This document shows, piece after piece, positions 14,920-23,447 of a stretch of 64,000 nucleotides of DNA. The stretch is from assembly GCA_012026885.1 (NCBI GenBank), contig VEPL01000027.1, forward strand, positions 1 to 64,000, read 5' to 3'. The translations under genes and the position numbers were made by a program. This DNA comes from Betaproteobacteria bacterium (lineage in GTDB: Bacteria > Pseudomonadota > Gammaproteobacteria > Burkholderiales > Rhodocyclaceae). Under the pieces are notes generated by a model that was given only the letters and a program-made list of their open reading frames with translations, had not been told where the DNA came from and ran no database searches. Position 1 is the stretch's first letter. Each line of letters begins with the position of its first letter.

Positions 14920-16185
14920 ATGGACGACAGCAAACCGGACCTCGCAACATCGCCGACTTTTTCGCGTCGTGATTTCGTTTCAGCCGCTTTGGGAGCCTCG
15001 CTCATGACCATGGTACCCCCCGGCGTCCGCAGCGGTGCCTGGGCCGCCGGGTCGGACGCCCCCGAAAAGAAGGAAGTCAGGATCGGCTTCATTCCCCTCA
15101 CCGACTGCGCCTCGGTCGTCATGGCCTCGGTCATGAAATTCGACGAGAAATACGGGATCAAGATCATCCCGTCCAAGGAGGCCTCGTGGGCCTCGGTGCG
15201 CGACAAGCTGGTCAACGGCGAGCTCGATGCCGCGCACGTCCTGTACGGCCTGATCTATGGCGTCCAGATGGGTATCGGCGGGCCGAAGAAGGACATGAAC
15301 GTCCTGATGAGCCTGAACAACAACGGGCAGGCCATCACCCTTTCCAACCAGTTGAAGGACAAGGGAGCCATCGACGGACCGAGCCTCGCCAGGCTGGTGG
15401 CGAAGAAGGAGAAGGAATACACCTTCGCCCAGACCTTTCCGACCGGCACCCACGCCATGTGGCTCTATTACTGGCTGGCGGCGCAGGGCATCAACCCGAT
15501 GAAGGACGTGAAGACCATTACCGTCCCGCCACCGCAGATGGTCGCCAACATGCGCGTCGGCAACATGGACGGCTTCTGTGTCGGCGAACCGTGGAACAAC
15601 CGCGCCATCATGGACAACATCGGCTTCACCGCGGTGACCACGCAGGACATCTGGACAGACCACCCCGAGAAGGTGCTCGGCACGACCGCCGAATGGGTGC
15701 AGAAGAATCCGAATACGGCCCGTGCGATGGTCGCCGCCATCCTCGACGCCGGCAAGTGGATCGATGCCTCGCTGCCGAACAAGCAGAAGACGGCCGAGAC
15801 CATCGCCCAGAAGGCCTACGTCAACACCGATACCGAAGTCATCGTCGCGCGCATGCTCGGCCGCTACCAGAACGGTCTGGGCAAGAGTTGGGACGACAAG
15901 AACCACATGAAGTTCTTCAACGACGGCGCGGTGAACTTCCCCTACCTTTCCGACGGCATGTGGTTCATGACCCAGCACAAGCGCTGGGGCCTGCTCAAGG
16001 ATCATCCGGACTACCTCGAGGTGGCGAAGAAGGTCAATCGCATCGACATCTACAAGCAGGGTGCCGCCGCGGCCGGCGTCTCTCTGCCCAAGAGCGAGAT
16101 GCGCGCGAGCAAGTTCATCGACGGTGTGGTCTGGGACGGCAAGGACCCCGGCAAATACGCCGACGGCTTCAAGGTCAAGGCCTGA
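14920..16185 (+). CDS. nrtA: nitrate ABC transporter substrate-binding protein
   Basis: Periplasmic nitrate-binding protein (421 aa) of the NrtA/NasF/NasS family. The start at 14920 follows AAGGAG. A Tat signal is clear (SRRDFVSAALGASLMTM, cleavage near AWA-AG), so this copy is exported and is not the cytoplasmic sensor NasS. Family motifs are GFIPLTDCASVV, the lipid/ligand loop TFPTGTHAMWLYYWL and FCVGEPWNNRA. It is the first gene of the transporter operon and lies behind a sigma-54 promoter and an ANTAR leader. Confidence 0.92.
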   Translation: MDDSKPDLATSPTFSRRDFVSAALGASLMTMVPPGVRSGAWAAGSDAPEKKEVRIGFIPLTDCASVVMASVMKFDEKYGIKIIPSKEASWASVRDKLVNGELDAAHVLYGLIYGVQMGIGGPKKDMNVLMSLNNNGQAITLSNQLKDKGAIDGPSLARLVAKKEKEYTFAQTFPTGTHAMWLYYWLAAQGINPMKDVKTITVPPPQMVANMRVGNMDGFCVGEPWNNRAIMDNIGFTAVTTQDIWTDHPEKVLGTTAEWVQKNPNTARAMVAAILDAGKWIDASLPNKQKTAETIAQKAYVNTDTEVIVARMLGRYQNGLGKSWDDKNHMKFFNDGAVNFPYLSDGMWFMTQHKRWGLLKDHPDYLEVAKKVNRIDIYKQGAAAAGVSLPKSEMRASKFIDGVVWDGKDPGKYADGFKVKA

Positions 16186-16238
16186 CGGAGAGTCGCCCGC
16201 CGCCTCGGCGTCGGGCGCAGGCGATTGAGGAGAAGAAC

Positions 16239-17171
16239 ATGAGCACACTCACGATGAACGGCGATTTCGGCAGCAAGAGCCGGGTCGACCGCGACATTCA
16301 CGACAAGCCGGCCGCGTCATCCGCGAGCACGCCGGCCAAGGAAAAGACGATGGAAACTAGCGCAACGCCGGTCATGGCCGGTACGCCTCTTGGTGAGCGC
16401 CTGGGCAACCTGACCCGTACGGCCATGCCGCCGGTTCTCGGCCTGCTGGTGCTGGTTGGCATCTGGTTCGTCGCCACCCACAAGGGCGGCAGCATTCCGG
16501 GCCCGGTACAGGTCTGGAACGCCGCCGTCGCGCTCTTTTCCAACCCGTTCTACCGCAACGGGCCGAATGACCAGGGAATCGGCTGGAACGTGCTGTCCTC
16601 GCTGCAGCGCGTCGGTATCGGATTCGGCTTCGCGGCGCTGGTCGGCATCCCGCTCGGCTTCATCCTCGGGCGCTTCGCCTTCCTGTCAGCCATGGTCAAT
16701 CCGATCATCAGCCTGCTGCGTCCGGTGTCGCCGCTGGCCTGGCTGCCGATCGGCCTGCTGGTCTTTAAGAAGGCCGACCCGGCCGCAACCTACACCATCT
16801 TCATCTGCTCGATCTGGCCGATGATCATGAACACCGCCCAAGGCGTCCAGCGCGTGCCGCAGGATTACCTGAACGTGGCCCGCGTGCTGGCACTGTCGGA
16901 ATGGAAGATCGTCACCAAGATCCTCTTCCCGGCCGTACTGCCCTACATGCTTACCGGCATCCGCCTGTCCATCGGCACTGCCTGGCTGGTCATCGTTGCC
17001 GCGGAAATGCTCACCGGCGGCGTCGGCATCGGCTTCTGGGTGTGGGACGAATGGAACAACCTCAAGGTGGAGCACATCATCATCGCCATCTTCGTCATCG
17101 GCATCGTCGGCTTGATCCTCGAGCAGATGTTGATCCTGCTGGCCAGGAAGCTCACCAAAGAATCGTCGTAA
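16239..17171 (+). CDS. nrtB: nitrate ABC transporter permease
   Basis: Inner-membrane permease (310 aa) of the NrtB/SsuC type with about six helices. The loop that contacts the ATPase is EWKIVTKILFPAVLPYMLTGIRL (read as the EAA-like motif around residues 225–250). A hydrophilic N-terminal extension of about 55 residues precedes the first helix and is longer than usual. The start at 16239 follows GAGGAGAAG. It lies 53 bp after nrtA and 12 bp before the ATPase. Confidence 0.92.
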   Translation: MSTLTMNGDFGSKSRVDRDIHDKPAASSASTPAKEKTMETSATPVMAGTPLGERLGNLTRTAMPPVLGLLVLVGIWFVATHKGGSIPGPVQVWNAAVALFSNPFYRNGPNDQGIGWNVLSSLQRVGIGFGFAALVGIPLGFILGRFAFLSAMVNPIISLLRPVSPLAWLPIGLLVFKKADPAATYTIFICSIWPMIMNTAQGVQRVPQDYLNVARVLALSEWKIVTKILFPAVLPYMLTGIRLSIGTAWLVIVAAEMLTGGVGIGFWVWDEWNNLKVEHIIIAIFVIGIVGLILEQMLILLARKLTKESS

Positions 17172-17183
17172 GGAGCACGCATC

Positions 17184-17984
17184 ATGGAAAAGTTCGTACA
17201 GATCGAGGGCGTCGGCCAGACCTTCGCCACCAAGAAGGGCAAGTTCGTCGCCCTGCGCGACATCGACCTCAATATCGCCCAGGGCGAATTCATCGCGCTG
17301 ATCGGCCACTCCGGTTGCGGCAAATCCACGCTGCTCAACCTGATTGCCGGCCTGACCCGGCCCACCGATGGCGTGCTGCTGCTCGAAGGGCGCGAGATCG
17401 CCGGTCCCGGCCCGGAGCGCGCGGTGGTCTTCCAGAACCACAGCCTGCTGCCCTGGCTGACCTGCTTCGAGAATATCTACCTGGCCGTCGAGCGCGTGTT
17501 CAGTACCAAGGAAGGCAAGCCCAAACTGAAGGCGAGGACGCAAGCGGCGATCGAACTGGTCGGCCTTGGCCATGCCGCCCACAAGTACCCGCACGAAATC
17601 TCCGGCGGCATGAAGCAGCGTGTCGGCATCGCCCGCGCCCTGTCGATGGAGCCCAAGGTACTGCTCATGGACGAGCCTTTCGGTGCGCTCGATGCACTGA
17701 CGCGTGCAAAGCTGCAGGACGAACTGATGAAGATCTGCGAGGCGACCAAGGCAACCGTGGTGATGGTCACCCACGATGTCGACGAGGCGGTCCTGTTGTC
17801 CGATCGTATCGTCATGATGACCAACGGCCCGGCCGCGACCATCGGCGAAATCCTCGAGGTGAAGTTGCCACGTCCGCGCGAGCGCCTCGTGCTGGCACAC
17901 GACCCGGCCTATATCGACTGTCGCGCGGCGGTGCTCGAGTTTCTCTACGAGAAGCAGGCGCACATCGAGAAGATGGTGGCCTGA
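17184..17984 (+). CDS. nrtD: nitrate ABC transporter ATP-binding protein
   Basis: ATPase (266 aa) energising nitrate import. Walker A is GHSGCGKST, the signature is ISGGMKQR, Walker B is VLLMDEPFGALD and the switch His is in VTHDVDEA. It lacks the fused C-terminal substrate-binding domain of cyanobacterial NrtC, so it resembles NrtD/NasD. It is the last gene of nrtABD and is followed by a strong terminator. Confidence 0.92.
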   Translation: MEKFVQIEGVGQTFATKKGKFVALRDIDLNIAQGEFIALIGHSGCGKSTLLNLIAGLTRPTDGVLLLEGREIAGPGPERAVVFQNHSLLPWLTCFENIYLAVERVFSTKEGKPKLKARTQAAIELVGLGHAAHKYPHEISGGMKQRVGIARALSMEPKVLLMDEPFGALDALTRAKLQDELMKICEATKATVVMVTHDVDEAVLLSDRIVMMTNGPAATIGEILEVKLPRPRERLVLAHDPAYIDCRAAVLEFLYEKQAHIEKMVA

Positions 17985-18034
17985 CCCCTTTCTCCACTCC
18001 GTCGCTAAGCTCTCTCTCCTCCATAGCGACTTTT

Positions 18035-18064
18035 GCCCGTTGCCTGCCGGCAACGGGCTTTTTT
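18035..18064 (+). terminator. intrinsic terminator after the nitrate transporter operon
   Basis: GCCCGTTGCC (18035–18044) and GGCAACGGGC (18049–18058) form a perfect 10-bp stem with a TGCC loop, followed by TTTTTT (18059–18064). This is the clearest factor-independent terminator in the window and separates nrtABD from narXL. Confidence 0.92.
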
Positions 18065-18204
18065 CGCAGATCGTTGCGCGCGACCCGATCAACCGAGGCT
18101 TTGCCGCAGTCGTCACGGTCAACTTGTGGTGCTTCTTGACCGGGGTTCTTGCAATTTTCGCGAAGTCGGGGCTAATGTGCCTGCCAAACCACTCGAGTCA
18201 CCCG

Positions 18205-20130
18205 ATGTTCCCGTCGTTCGGCAAACTCTCGCACAAGATCGTCTCGTTGCTGGCCGTGCTTTTCATCGTGGCGCTGGCAGCGATCGGCATGACTTTGTAC
18301 CTGTCCTGGCAATTGGAGGGAGTGGCTGCCGCCATCAACGATTCCGGCAGCCTGCGCATGCGCGCCTATCGCCTGGCGCACCTGATGGCGGGGGCACGCC
18401 AGCCGGCCAGCCCTGCCGCTCCGCTGGCGGCGGAAATCGACGGATTCGACCGGGTGCTCGCCGACCTGCAGCGTGGCGATCCGGCGCGTCCCCTCGCGCT
18501 GCCGCGGGGCGAGGAGGTGCGTCAGCAACTCGATGCGGTCGCCGTCACGTGGCGGCAAACCCTGCGCCCGCTCGCGGTCGACTTCGGTGCCGCAAACGAG
18601 GTACGCCGGACCGAATTGCTCACGGCTTTCGGGCAGCAGCTCGCCCCATCGGTTGACCGCATCAACGATCTCGTCCTTGCGATGGAGCGCAGCTACACCC
18701 AGAACTCGTCCCTGCTGAGACAGGTCCAGATGGGGCTCGTCGTCCTTTCCATCCTCGGGACGGCTATCCTTCTCCAGGTTCTCCTCGGCTGGGTTTTCGG
18801 GCCGCTCAACTCGTTGCGTGCCGGCATGCGACGGATGAGCGACAAGGACCTTGCCGTGCGCCTGCCGGTCAGTCGGGCCGACGAGCTCGGTGACCTGGCC
18901 GATGGTTTCAATCGCATGGCCGAGCGCATCCAGGTGGCTTACGGCACCCTCGAGGAGCGGGTCGAGGCCGAGACGCGCAGCCTGGCGCTGCGCAACCGCG
19001 AGCTGGGCATCCTTTACGAAATCACCGCCTTTCTCGGCGAACCGGCACCGGTCGATACCCTTTGTGCCGGTTTCCTGGCGCGCCTGCGTTCGTCTCTGGG
19101 CGCGGATGCGGGTGCCGTCCGTCTGTACGAGCAGGGTTCCGGGAAACTCTATGTGGTGACCCAGGAAGGGCTCTCCGCCGATTTCATGGCGGCCGAGATG
19201 GCGTTGAATTGCGGCGACTGCCTGTGCGGCGACCTCATCGAGGGCGGCTCCCCGGTCACCTTCGATACCCGCCGCCCGCCGCCGGGCATGAAGCTGTTCA
19301 CCTGCGTGCGCGAGGGGTTCGCCACGGCCAGCGCCTTCACCATCCGCTACGATAGGGATCCGATCGGTGTATTCAACCTCTACTTCCGGACGCCGCACCC
19401 GGTTTCCGAGCAGGAGACCAACCTGCTGGAGACCTTGGGCCGCCACCTCGGCGTCGCGGTCGAGAACCAGCGCCTGCGTGCCCGGGAAAAGGACCTGGCG
19501 GTATCCGAGGAGCGCAACCTCCTGGCGCAGGAACTGCACGACTCCATAGCCCAGGGGCTGGCCTTCATGAACATGCAGGTGCAGCTCCTGCAGGATTCGC
19601 TGCGTCGCGCCAACCTCGACGAAGCGCTGCAGACGGCCGGCCTCCTGCGCGAAGGCGTGCAGGAGAGCTACGATGACGTGCGCGAACTGCTCGTGCATTT
19701 CCGTACGCGCATGCATCAGGTCGACCTCGACTCGGCCATCGTCGCTGCGCTCGAGAAATTCGAAGGACAGACGGGCATTGCCACCGAATTCGACCGGCAG
19801 GGGGCAGGGGTTCCGCTTGAGCCGGAAGACGAGGTGCAGGTCATGCACATCGTCCAGGAATCGCTTTCCAACGTGCGCAAGCATGCGCGTGCCAGCCGCG
19901 TGCGCGTCACCCTTCGCCGTTCGCTGCGCGGCGCCGAGATCGACGTCGAGGACGACGGCGGCGGCTTCGATCCGGTCAATGAGCCGAACGTCCGTTCCGA
20001 CAGCCACGTCGGCCTCAAGATCATGCGCGAACGCGCCCATCGCATCGGCGGTGAATGCCAGATCATCTCGGAACCCGGTCGCGGTTCCCGCGTGCATCTG
20101 GTGTTGCCGCGCAAAACTGTCCAGGTATGA
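18205..20130 (+). CDS. narX: nitrate/nitrite sensor histidine kinase NarX/NarQ type
   Basis: Membrane sensor kinase (641 aa from the ATG at 18205; ATG 18175 is also possible). TM1 is at about 11–31. The nitrate-binding P-box NDSGSLRMRAYRL follows at about 44–56, matching the NarX P-box. TM2 is near 180–200, then HAMP (GPLNSLRAGMRRMSDKDLAVRL), then a GAF-like central module with a cysteine cluster NCGDCLCG. The HisKA_3 phospho-site is ELHDS (H445), and the HATPase ends with DDGGGFD and VGLKIMRERA. It is followed by narL 4 bp later. Ligand choice between nitrate and nitrite cannot be read from sequence alone. Confidence 0.92.
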   Translation: MFPSFGKLSHKIVSLLAVLFIVALAAIGMTLYLSWQLEGVAAAINDSGSLRMRAYRLAHLMAGARQPASPAAPLAAEIDGFDRVLADLQRGDPARPLALPRGEEVRQQLDAVAVTWRQTLRPLAVDFGAANEVRRTELLTAFGQQLAPSVDRINDLVLAMERSYTQNSSLLRQVQMGLVVLSILGTAILLQVLLGWVFGPLNSLRAGMRRMSDKDLAVRLPVSRADELGDLADGFNRMAERIQVAYGTLEERVEAETRSLALRNRELGILYEITAFLGEPAPVDTLCAGFLARLRSSLGADAGAVRLYEQGSGKLYVVTQEGLSADFMAAEMALNCGDCLCGDLIEGGSPVTFDTRRPPPGMKLFTCVREGFATASAFTIRYDRDPIGVFNLYFRTPHPVSEQETNLLETLGRHLGVAVENQRLRAREKDLAVSEERNLLAQELHDSIAQGLAFMNMQVQLLQDSLRRANLDEALQTAGLLREGVQESYDDVRELLVHFRTRMHQVDLDSAIVAALEKFEGQTGIATEFDRQGAGVPLEPEDEVQVMHIVQESLSNVRKHARASRVRVTLRRSLRGAEIDVEDDGGGFDPVNEPNVRSDSHVGLKIMRERAHRIGGECQIISEPGRGSRVHLVLPRKTVQV

Positions 20131-20134
20131 AACC

Positions 20135-20794
20135 ATGACCCAGAAAATCCGCGTCTTGCTGGTTGATGACCACGTCCTCTTCCGCAGCGGCGTCAAGGCG
20201 CTATTGCAGCGTCACGACGATGAATTCGATGTGGTTGATGAGGCGGCCGACGGGCTCGAGGGCATCAAGCGGGCACGTTCGCTGCGGCCCGATGTCATCC
20301 TCCTCGACCTGCACATGCCGGGCGTCAATGGACTGGAGGCTGCCAAGGTCATCGCCGAGGAGATTCCCGGCGCGCGTGTGCTGATGCTGACCGTTTCCGA
20401 GGATGCGGAGGACCTGATGGATGCCCTGCGTGCCGGCGCGAGCGGCTACCTGCTCAAGAACATCGAGATGGATGCCCTGCTCGACGCGGTCCGCCGTGCC
20501 GCGCGCGGTGATTCCGTGATGTCGCCGCAAATGACGGCGAAGCTCATCCAGGGCGTGCGCGAGCAGCCGCGCACCGCCAGCCAGGTGGTCGAGCGCGACC
20601 GCTTCTCGCCGCGCGAGCGCGACATCCTCGCCTGCCTGGCGCAGGGTTCCAGCAACAAGGAGATCGCCCGCGAACTGGATCTTGCCGAAAGTACGGTCAA
20701 GATCCATGTGCAGAACATCTTCAAGAAGCTCGGCATGACCAGCCGCGTCCAGGTTGCCCTGTACGCCGTCGAGCACGGCTACGGCCGTTCGTGA
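20135..20794 (+). CDS. narL: NarL/FixJ-family response regulator
   Basis: Two-domain regulator (219 aa). The receiver has D11/D12, phospho-acceptor D58 (LLDLHMPG) and the switch lysine in GYLLKN. The LuxR-type HTH is FSPRERDILACLAQGSSNKEIARELDLAESTVKIHVQ (as two helices near 155–195). It is translationally close to narX and is its evident partner. By homology it controls nitrate-responsive respiratory genes; its targets are not in this window. Confidence 0.93.
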   Translation: MTQKIRVLLVDDHVLFRSGVKALLQRHDDEFDVVDEAADGLEGIKRARSLRPDVILLDLHMPGVNGLEAAKVIAEEIPGARVLMLTVSEDAEDLMDALRAGASGYLLKNIEMDALLDAVRRAARGDSVMSPQMTAKLIQGVREQPRTASQVVERDRFSPRERDILACLAQGSSNKEIARELDLAESTVKIHVQNIFKKLGMTSRVQVALYAVEHGYGRS

Positions 20795-20809
20795 TGCGGG
20801 GTGGTGCCC

Positions 20810-21079
20810 TCAGTCGCGCAGGGCGTGCGGACAACGGGTCGTGAATTCCTCGTAGGCACGGAAGCGCATTGCGGCGGTCGGCAGGTCGCCGCTGGCGACT
20901 GCCCTTTCGGCGCGTAAACGCAGCACGCAGCGCAAATATTCGACGCCGCCTTCGGAGCGCAACAGGGTACAACCCACCTGGGCGGCGACGATGGTCGGGA
21001 GATTTTCCGTTTCGGCGATGGCAGCGACCTCTTCCTCGGTCAGGTCGCACATGTCGATGCAATCCTTCAGCGAAAGCAT
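20810..21079 (-). CDS. small conserved protein of unknown function (paralogue 1)
   Basis: An 89-aa acidic protein starting MLSLKDCIDMCDLTEEEVAAIAE. The start at 21079 has a clean AAGGAGACAC site. It is clearly paralogous to the next gene downstream on the same strand: both share the frame MLS-x2-D-x2-D-x-CDL-x4-E-x-AIAE/AVAE-x-E-x-LP-x3-AA-x2-G. No known domain was recognised. It lies convergent to narL with a 15-bp gap. It is a soluble, helical, Leu/Glu-rich protein. Confidence 0.75.
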   Translation of the reverse strand: MLSLKDCIDMCDLTEEEVAAIAETENLPTIVAAQVGCTLLRSEGGVEYLRCVLRLRAERAVASGDLPTAAMRFRAYEEFTTRCPHALRD

Positions 21080-21171
21080 GAGTGTCTCCTTCCGTGTCGT
21101 TGTCTGATCAGGGACACGGAAGCCGGCCTGCCGGTTCCGGGAATTTTGTAACGGTATCTGACGGCTGTCCG

Positions 21172-21435
21172 CTAGCCGGGGAGCGGGTGGCTCCGCTGCA
21201 GGTGCTGGTAGGTTGCCGCGAGTTCCCGGACGTGCTCGTAGTGTCCGCAGTCCAGTGCATGCTGCATGTTCTCGACGATCATTGCATGGAGCTGCATCAC
21301 GCCCTCGGGGGTGCTGACCAGCAATTCCCCGAGTTCGGCGGCAACAGCGATGGGCAAATGCTCGTGCTCCGCGACGGCCTCGATTTCGCCGCGGTCGAGG
21401 TCGCAGTAATCGAGCAAATCCTGAACTGACAACAT
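21172..21435 (-). CDS. small conserved protein of unknown function (paralogue 2)
   Basis: An 87-aa protein starting MLSVQDLLDYCDLDRGEIEAVAEHEHLP, with an AAGGAGACGCC site. It shares its N-terminal half with the neighbouring 89-aa protein (conserved CDL, AVAE and LP-x3-AAELG positions), so the two arose by tandem duplication. The C-terminal half is helical and His/Glu-rich (HYEHVRELAATYQHLQRSHPLPG). Function unknown. The pair is transcribed toward narL. Confidence 0.75.
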   Translation of the reverse strand: MLSVQDLLDYCDLDRGEIEAVAEHEHLPIAVAAELGELLVSTPEGVMQLHAMIVENMQHALDCGHYEHVRELAATYQHLQRSHPLPG

Positions 21436-21576
21436 GGGCGTCTCCTTCCCGCGCTATACCTGCCGGGGCAGGCATGCGAACCGAATGCCGGATGGTGGTG
21501 GCCGCCTTGTCGTCGTTGTCGGTGGGGCACATTTTCTTTTTAGCAGACTATGCGCCGATGACAAGGGCAAGATTGG

Positions 21577-22353
21577 CTAGATTTGCAGGCGGCCGCCGGG
21601 CAGGGGGTGAGCGAGTTGCAGCCGGGCAAGCGTCGGGGCGAGATCAAGGCCTGTGTCGCGCTTGAGCGCGGCAGCTGCCACCCGGAGTTCGTCCATCGCC
21701 GCATCGACTGGGTCGCCGCCGTTGGCGAAGGCGATGGTGTTGCCACTGTCGCAGGACGGGAAGACCGCGACCCGGTTGTCGAACGCGGCGCAGATGCGCC
21801 CGACGCTACCGGCGAAACCCTTGTTGCGCCCGAGCAGGTTCACAGCCAGCAGTCCCTGCGACGCCAAGCGGGCACGGCAGGCCTGGTAGAAGGGAAGGGT
21901 ATCGAGGGCGCCGGCACGGGCGTCCGGATCGAAGCCGTCGACCAGGATGTAGTCGAACACCGTGTCCCCGGCCAGCATGTAGTCCGCCCCGTCGCCGATC
22001 ACGACGGCCAGCCGGCGCGGGTCATCCGGGAGCTTGAAGTACTGGCGCGTGACCAGTTCGACTTGCGGATTGATCTCGACTACGGTGATCCGGCAATCCG
22101 GCCGGTGACGATAGAGGAACTTGGGCAGCGAGCCGGCGCCGAGGCCGATCAGCAGCGCACTGCGCGGCCAGGCCGAGGTCTCGCGCAGGAGCAGGCCGGC
22201 CATCATTTCGCGCGTGTAGGCCAGTTCCAGCGACCACGGGCGGGCGATGCGCATGGCGCCCTGCACCCAGTCCGAGCCGAAGTGCAACATGCGTACTCCG
22301 GCTTCCTCGCTGACATCGATGGCGTGGCGGATAGGGGATGGGCGCGCGGGCAT
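21577..22353 (-). CDS. spermidine-synthase-like methyltransferase-fold protein
   Basis: A 258-aa protein with the spermidine synthase fold: nucleotide-binding motif LLIGLGAGSLPKFLYRH, acidic strand VVEINPQVEL and catalytic-region DYILVDGFDPDA. It lacks the N-terminal beta domain of true SpeE and is a stand-alone SpeE-like protein; whether it makes polyamines is uncertain. The ATG at 22353 begins 5 bp from the remnant of the tRNA-Arg 3' end, so the integrative element has replaced whatever lay upstream of this gene. Confidence 0.75.
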   Translation of the reverse strand: MPARPSPIRHAIDVSEEAGVRMLHFGSDWVQGAMRIARPWSLELAYTREMMAGLLLRETSAWPRSALLIGLGAGSLPKFLYRHRPDCRITVVEINPQVELVTRQYFKLPDDPRRLAVVIGDGADYMLAGDTVFDYILVDGFDPDARAGALDTLPFYQACRARLASQGLLAVNLLGRNKGFAGSVGRICAAFDNRVAVFPSCDSGNTIAFANGGDPVDAAMDELRVAAAALKRDTGLDLAPTLARLQLAHPLPGGRLQI

Positions 22354-22358
22354 GACGA

Positions 22359-22377
22359 TGGTCCCTCGCCGGGAATC
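22359..22377. repeat. left attachment site (orphan tRNA-Arg 3' end)
   Basis: TGGTCCCTCGCCGGGAATC repeats the complement of the tRNA-Arg 3' end, including the CCA and most of the T arm, with one C missing from the CCCC run. It lies 5 bp from the start codon of the SpeE-like gene. It is the chromosomal tRNA remnant left behind on integration. Confidence 0.85.
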
Positions 22378-22431
22378 AAAGTAACCAGGCGAATGGCTTT
22401 GAATAGGATGTTTTGCGAATTCGTAGTTGAA

Positions 22432-22454
22432 ATGTACCAACAAATGTACCAACA
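22432..22454 (+). repeat. two ATGTACCAACA repeats at the left end, probable integrase arm sites
   Basis: ATGTACCAACA occurs at 22432–22442 and 22444–22454, offset by 12 bp, 55 bp inside the left att repeat. The same 11-mer occurs three more times at the right end, which points to binding by the element's integrase or excisionase. Confidence 0.7.
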
Positions 22455-22564
22455 CGATGGCGGCGCTTGCTCGCTTGTCGTTCGGTCGCCGGATACGTTA
22501 CAGGTTCAAAGCGTGCCCCCGCAACCATCACGCAAAAAGCAGAGCCACCACCCACTGACATGGA

Positions 22565-23212
22565 CTAGGCAGGCCCCCCGTCGATCAACTCGAACGCCGG
22601 AGGCGCCAACAACTCAGTAGCTTCCTGGACACTTCCATGCAGCCACTGTTCGATCTGCCTATGTTCGATTGCGACTACGCTCCGCTTGTCCTGCCGATCG
22701 GGTGGTAACTTCGGATCGGGCTTGTGCATCTTGCTCATGATCGGGTGCTCGTCAGCATTGACTGTCAGCATGGTGTAGCTCTCGATCACTTCGCCGGTTG
22801 AGCGATCCAGCCAGGTATTCCAGAGGCCGGCCAGGCCCCAAGGTAAGCCATCTCGGCGCCGGAAGCGCCACCAGACATTCTTGCCCGTCTCCCAGCATGG
22901 CTCGTCGAACGACAGCGCCGGGATGATGCACCGCTGTCCGGTGCACCACGCATCACGGAAGGTGGGTTTGCCTTCCACTTCCTCCGACCTGCAATTCACG
23001 GTTGCGTATTTCAGCACCGATGTCTTCGACCAGGACGGGATCAAGCCCCAAGTGCCGACAATCAGATCCAGGCTGCCGCCATCACCGAGGCGCAGAAATG
23101 GTCCCTGTGCTCGCGGGAACAATTCGTGCGCCCACTTGGGTTGATTGCGCCGGCCGATTTCCCAGGCGCGCTCGATAGCGGCTTGGTCGGGGGAGATGTA
23201 GCGGGTGCACAT
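22565..23212 (-). CDS. yedK: SRAP-domain protein (YedK/HMCES family)
   Basis: A 215-aa SRAP protein, which cross-links to abasic sites in single-stranded DNA and shields them. Catalytic features are present: Cys2 after the start Met (MCTRY), Asn in TVNCRSE, Glu in SFDEPCWE and His in ADEHPIM. It is complete. It is the first gene inside the left end of the element, divergent from the P-loop NTPase gene. No ribosome-binding site was seen. On an element this could protect replicating ssDNA or take part in a defence function; that part is inference. Confidence 0.88.
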   Translation of the reverse strand: MCTRYISPDQAAIERAWEIGRRNQPKWAHELFPRAQGPFLRLGDGGSLDLIVGTWGLIPSWSKTSVLKYATVNCRSEEVEGKPTFRDAWCTGQRCIIPALSFDEPCWETGKNVWWRFRRRDGLPWGLAGLWNTWLDRSTGEVIESYTMLTVNADEHPIMSKMHKPDPKLPPDRQDKRSVVAIEHRQIEQWLHGSVQEATELLAPPAFELIDGGPA

Positions 23213-23447
23213 CAGGAGAGGCTACACCCAAAAAAGTCGCGGAGATGCAAGGCAAGTAAACGAGCGCAGCCGTTGGACGAGCATGGTGATGATGATGGTC
23301 CGCGATTGGCCGAAGCGGCCAGTACGATGCTCAATGAAAAATGTCCGGTCCCATTTTTAGAATAACCATTGGCAATGTCAGAGGAGCATTTTCTAACCCG
23401 CCAGCGGTTATGATGCGATATGCATTTTGGTAACGAGAGCGGAACGC

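Noticed and set aside
14920-16185. This nitrate-binding protein as the cytoplasmic sensor NasS
   Set aside because: It has a clear twin-arginine signal peptide and heads a transporter operon.
18136-18178. Promoter for narX from TTGACC at 18136
   Set aside because: The only -10-like hexamer (TAATGT at 18173) is 31 bp away; the alternative TTGCAA-N18-TAATGT is too weak to list.
22490-22535. tRNA-like 3' end (GGTTCAAAGC … CAACCA) just inside the left end of the element
   Set aside because: The putative T-arm strands do not pair and no other arms are present, so it is not a tRNA fragment I can support.
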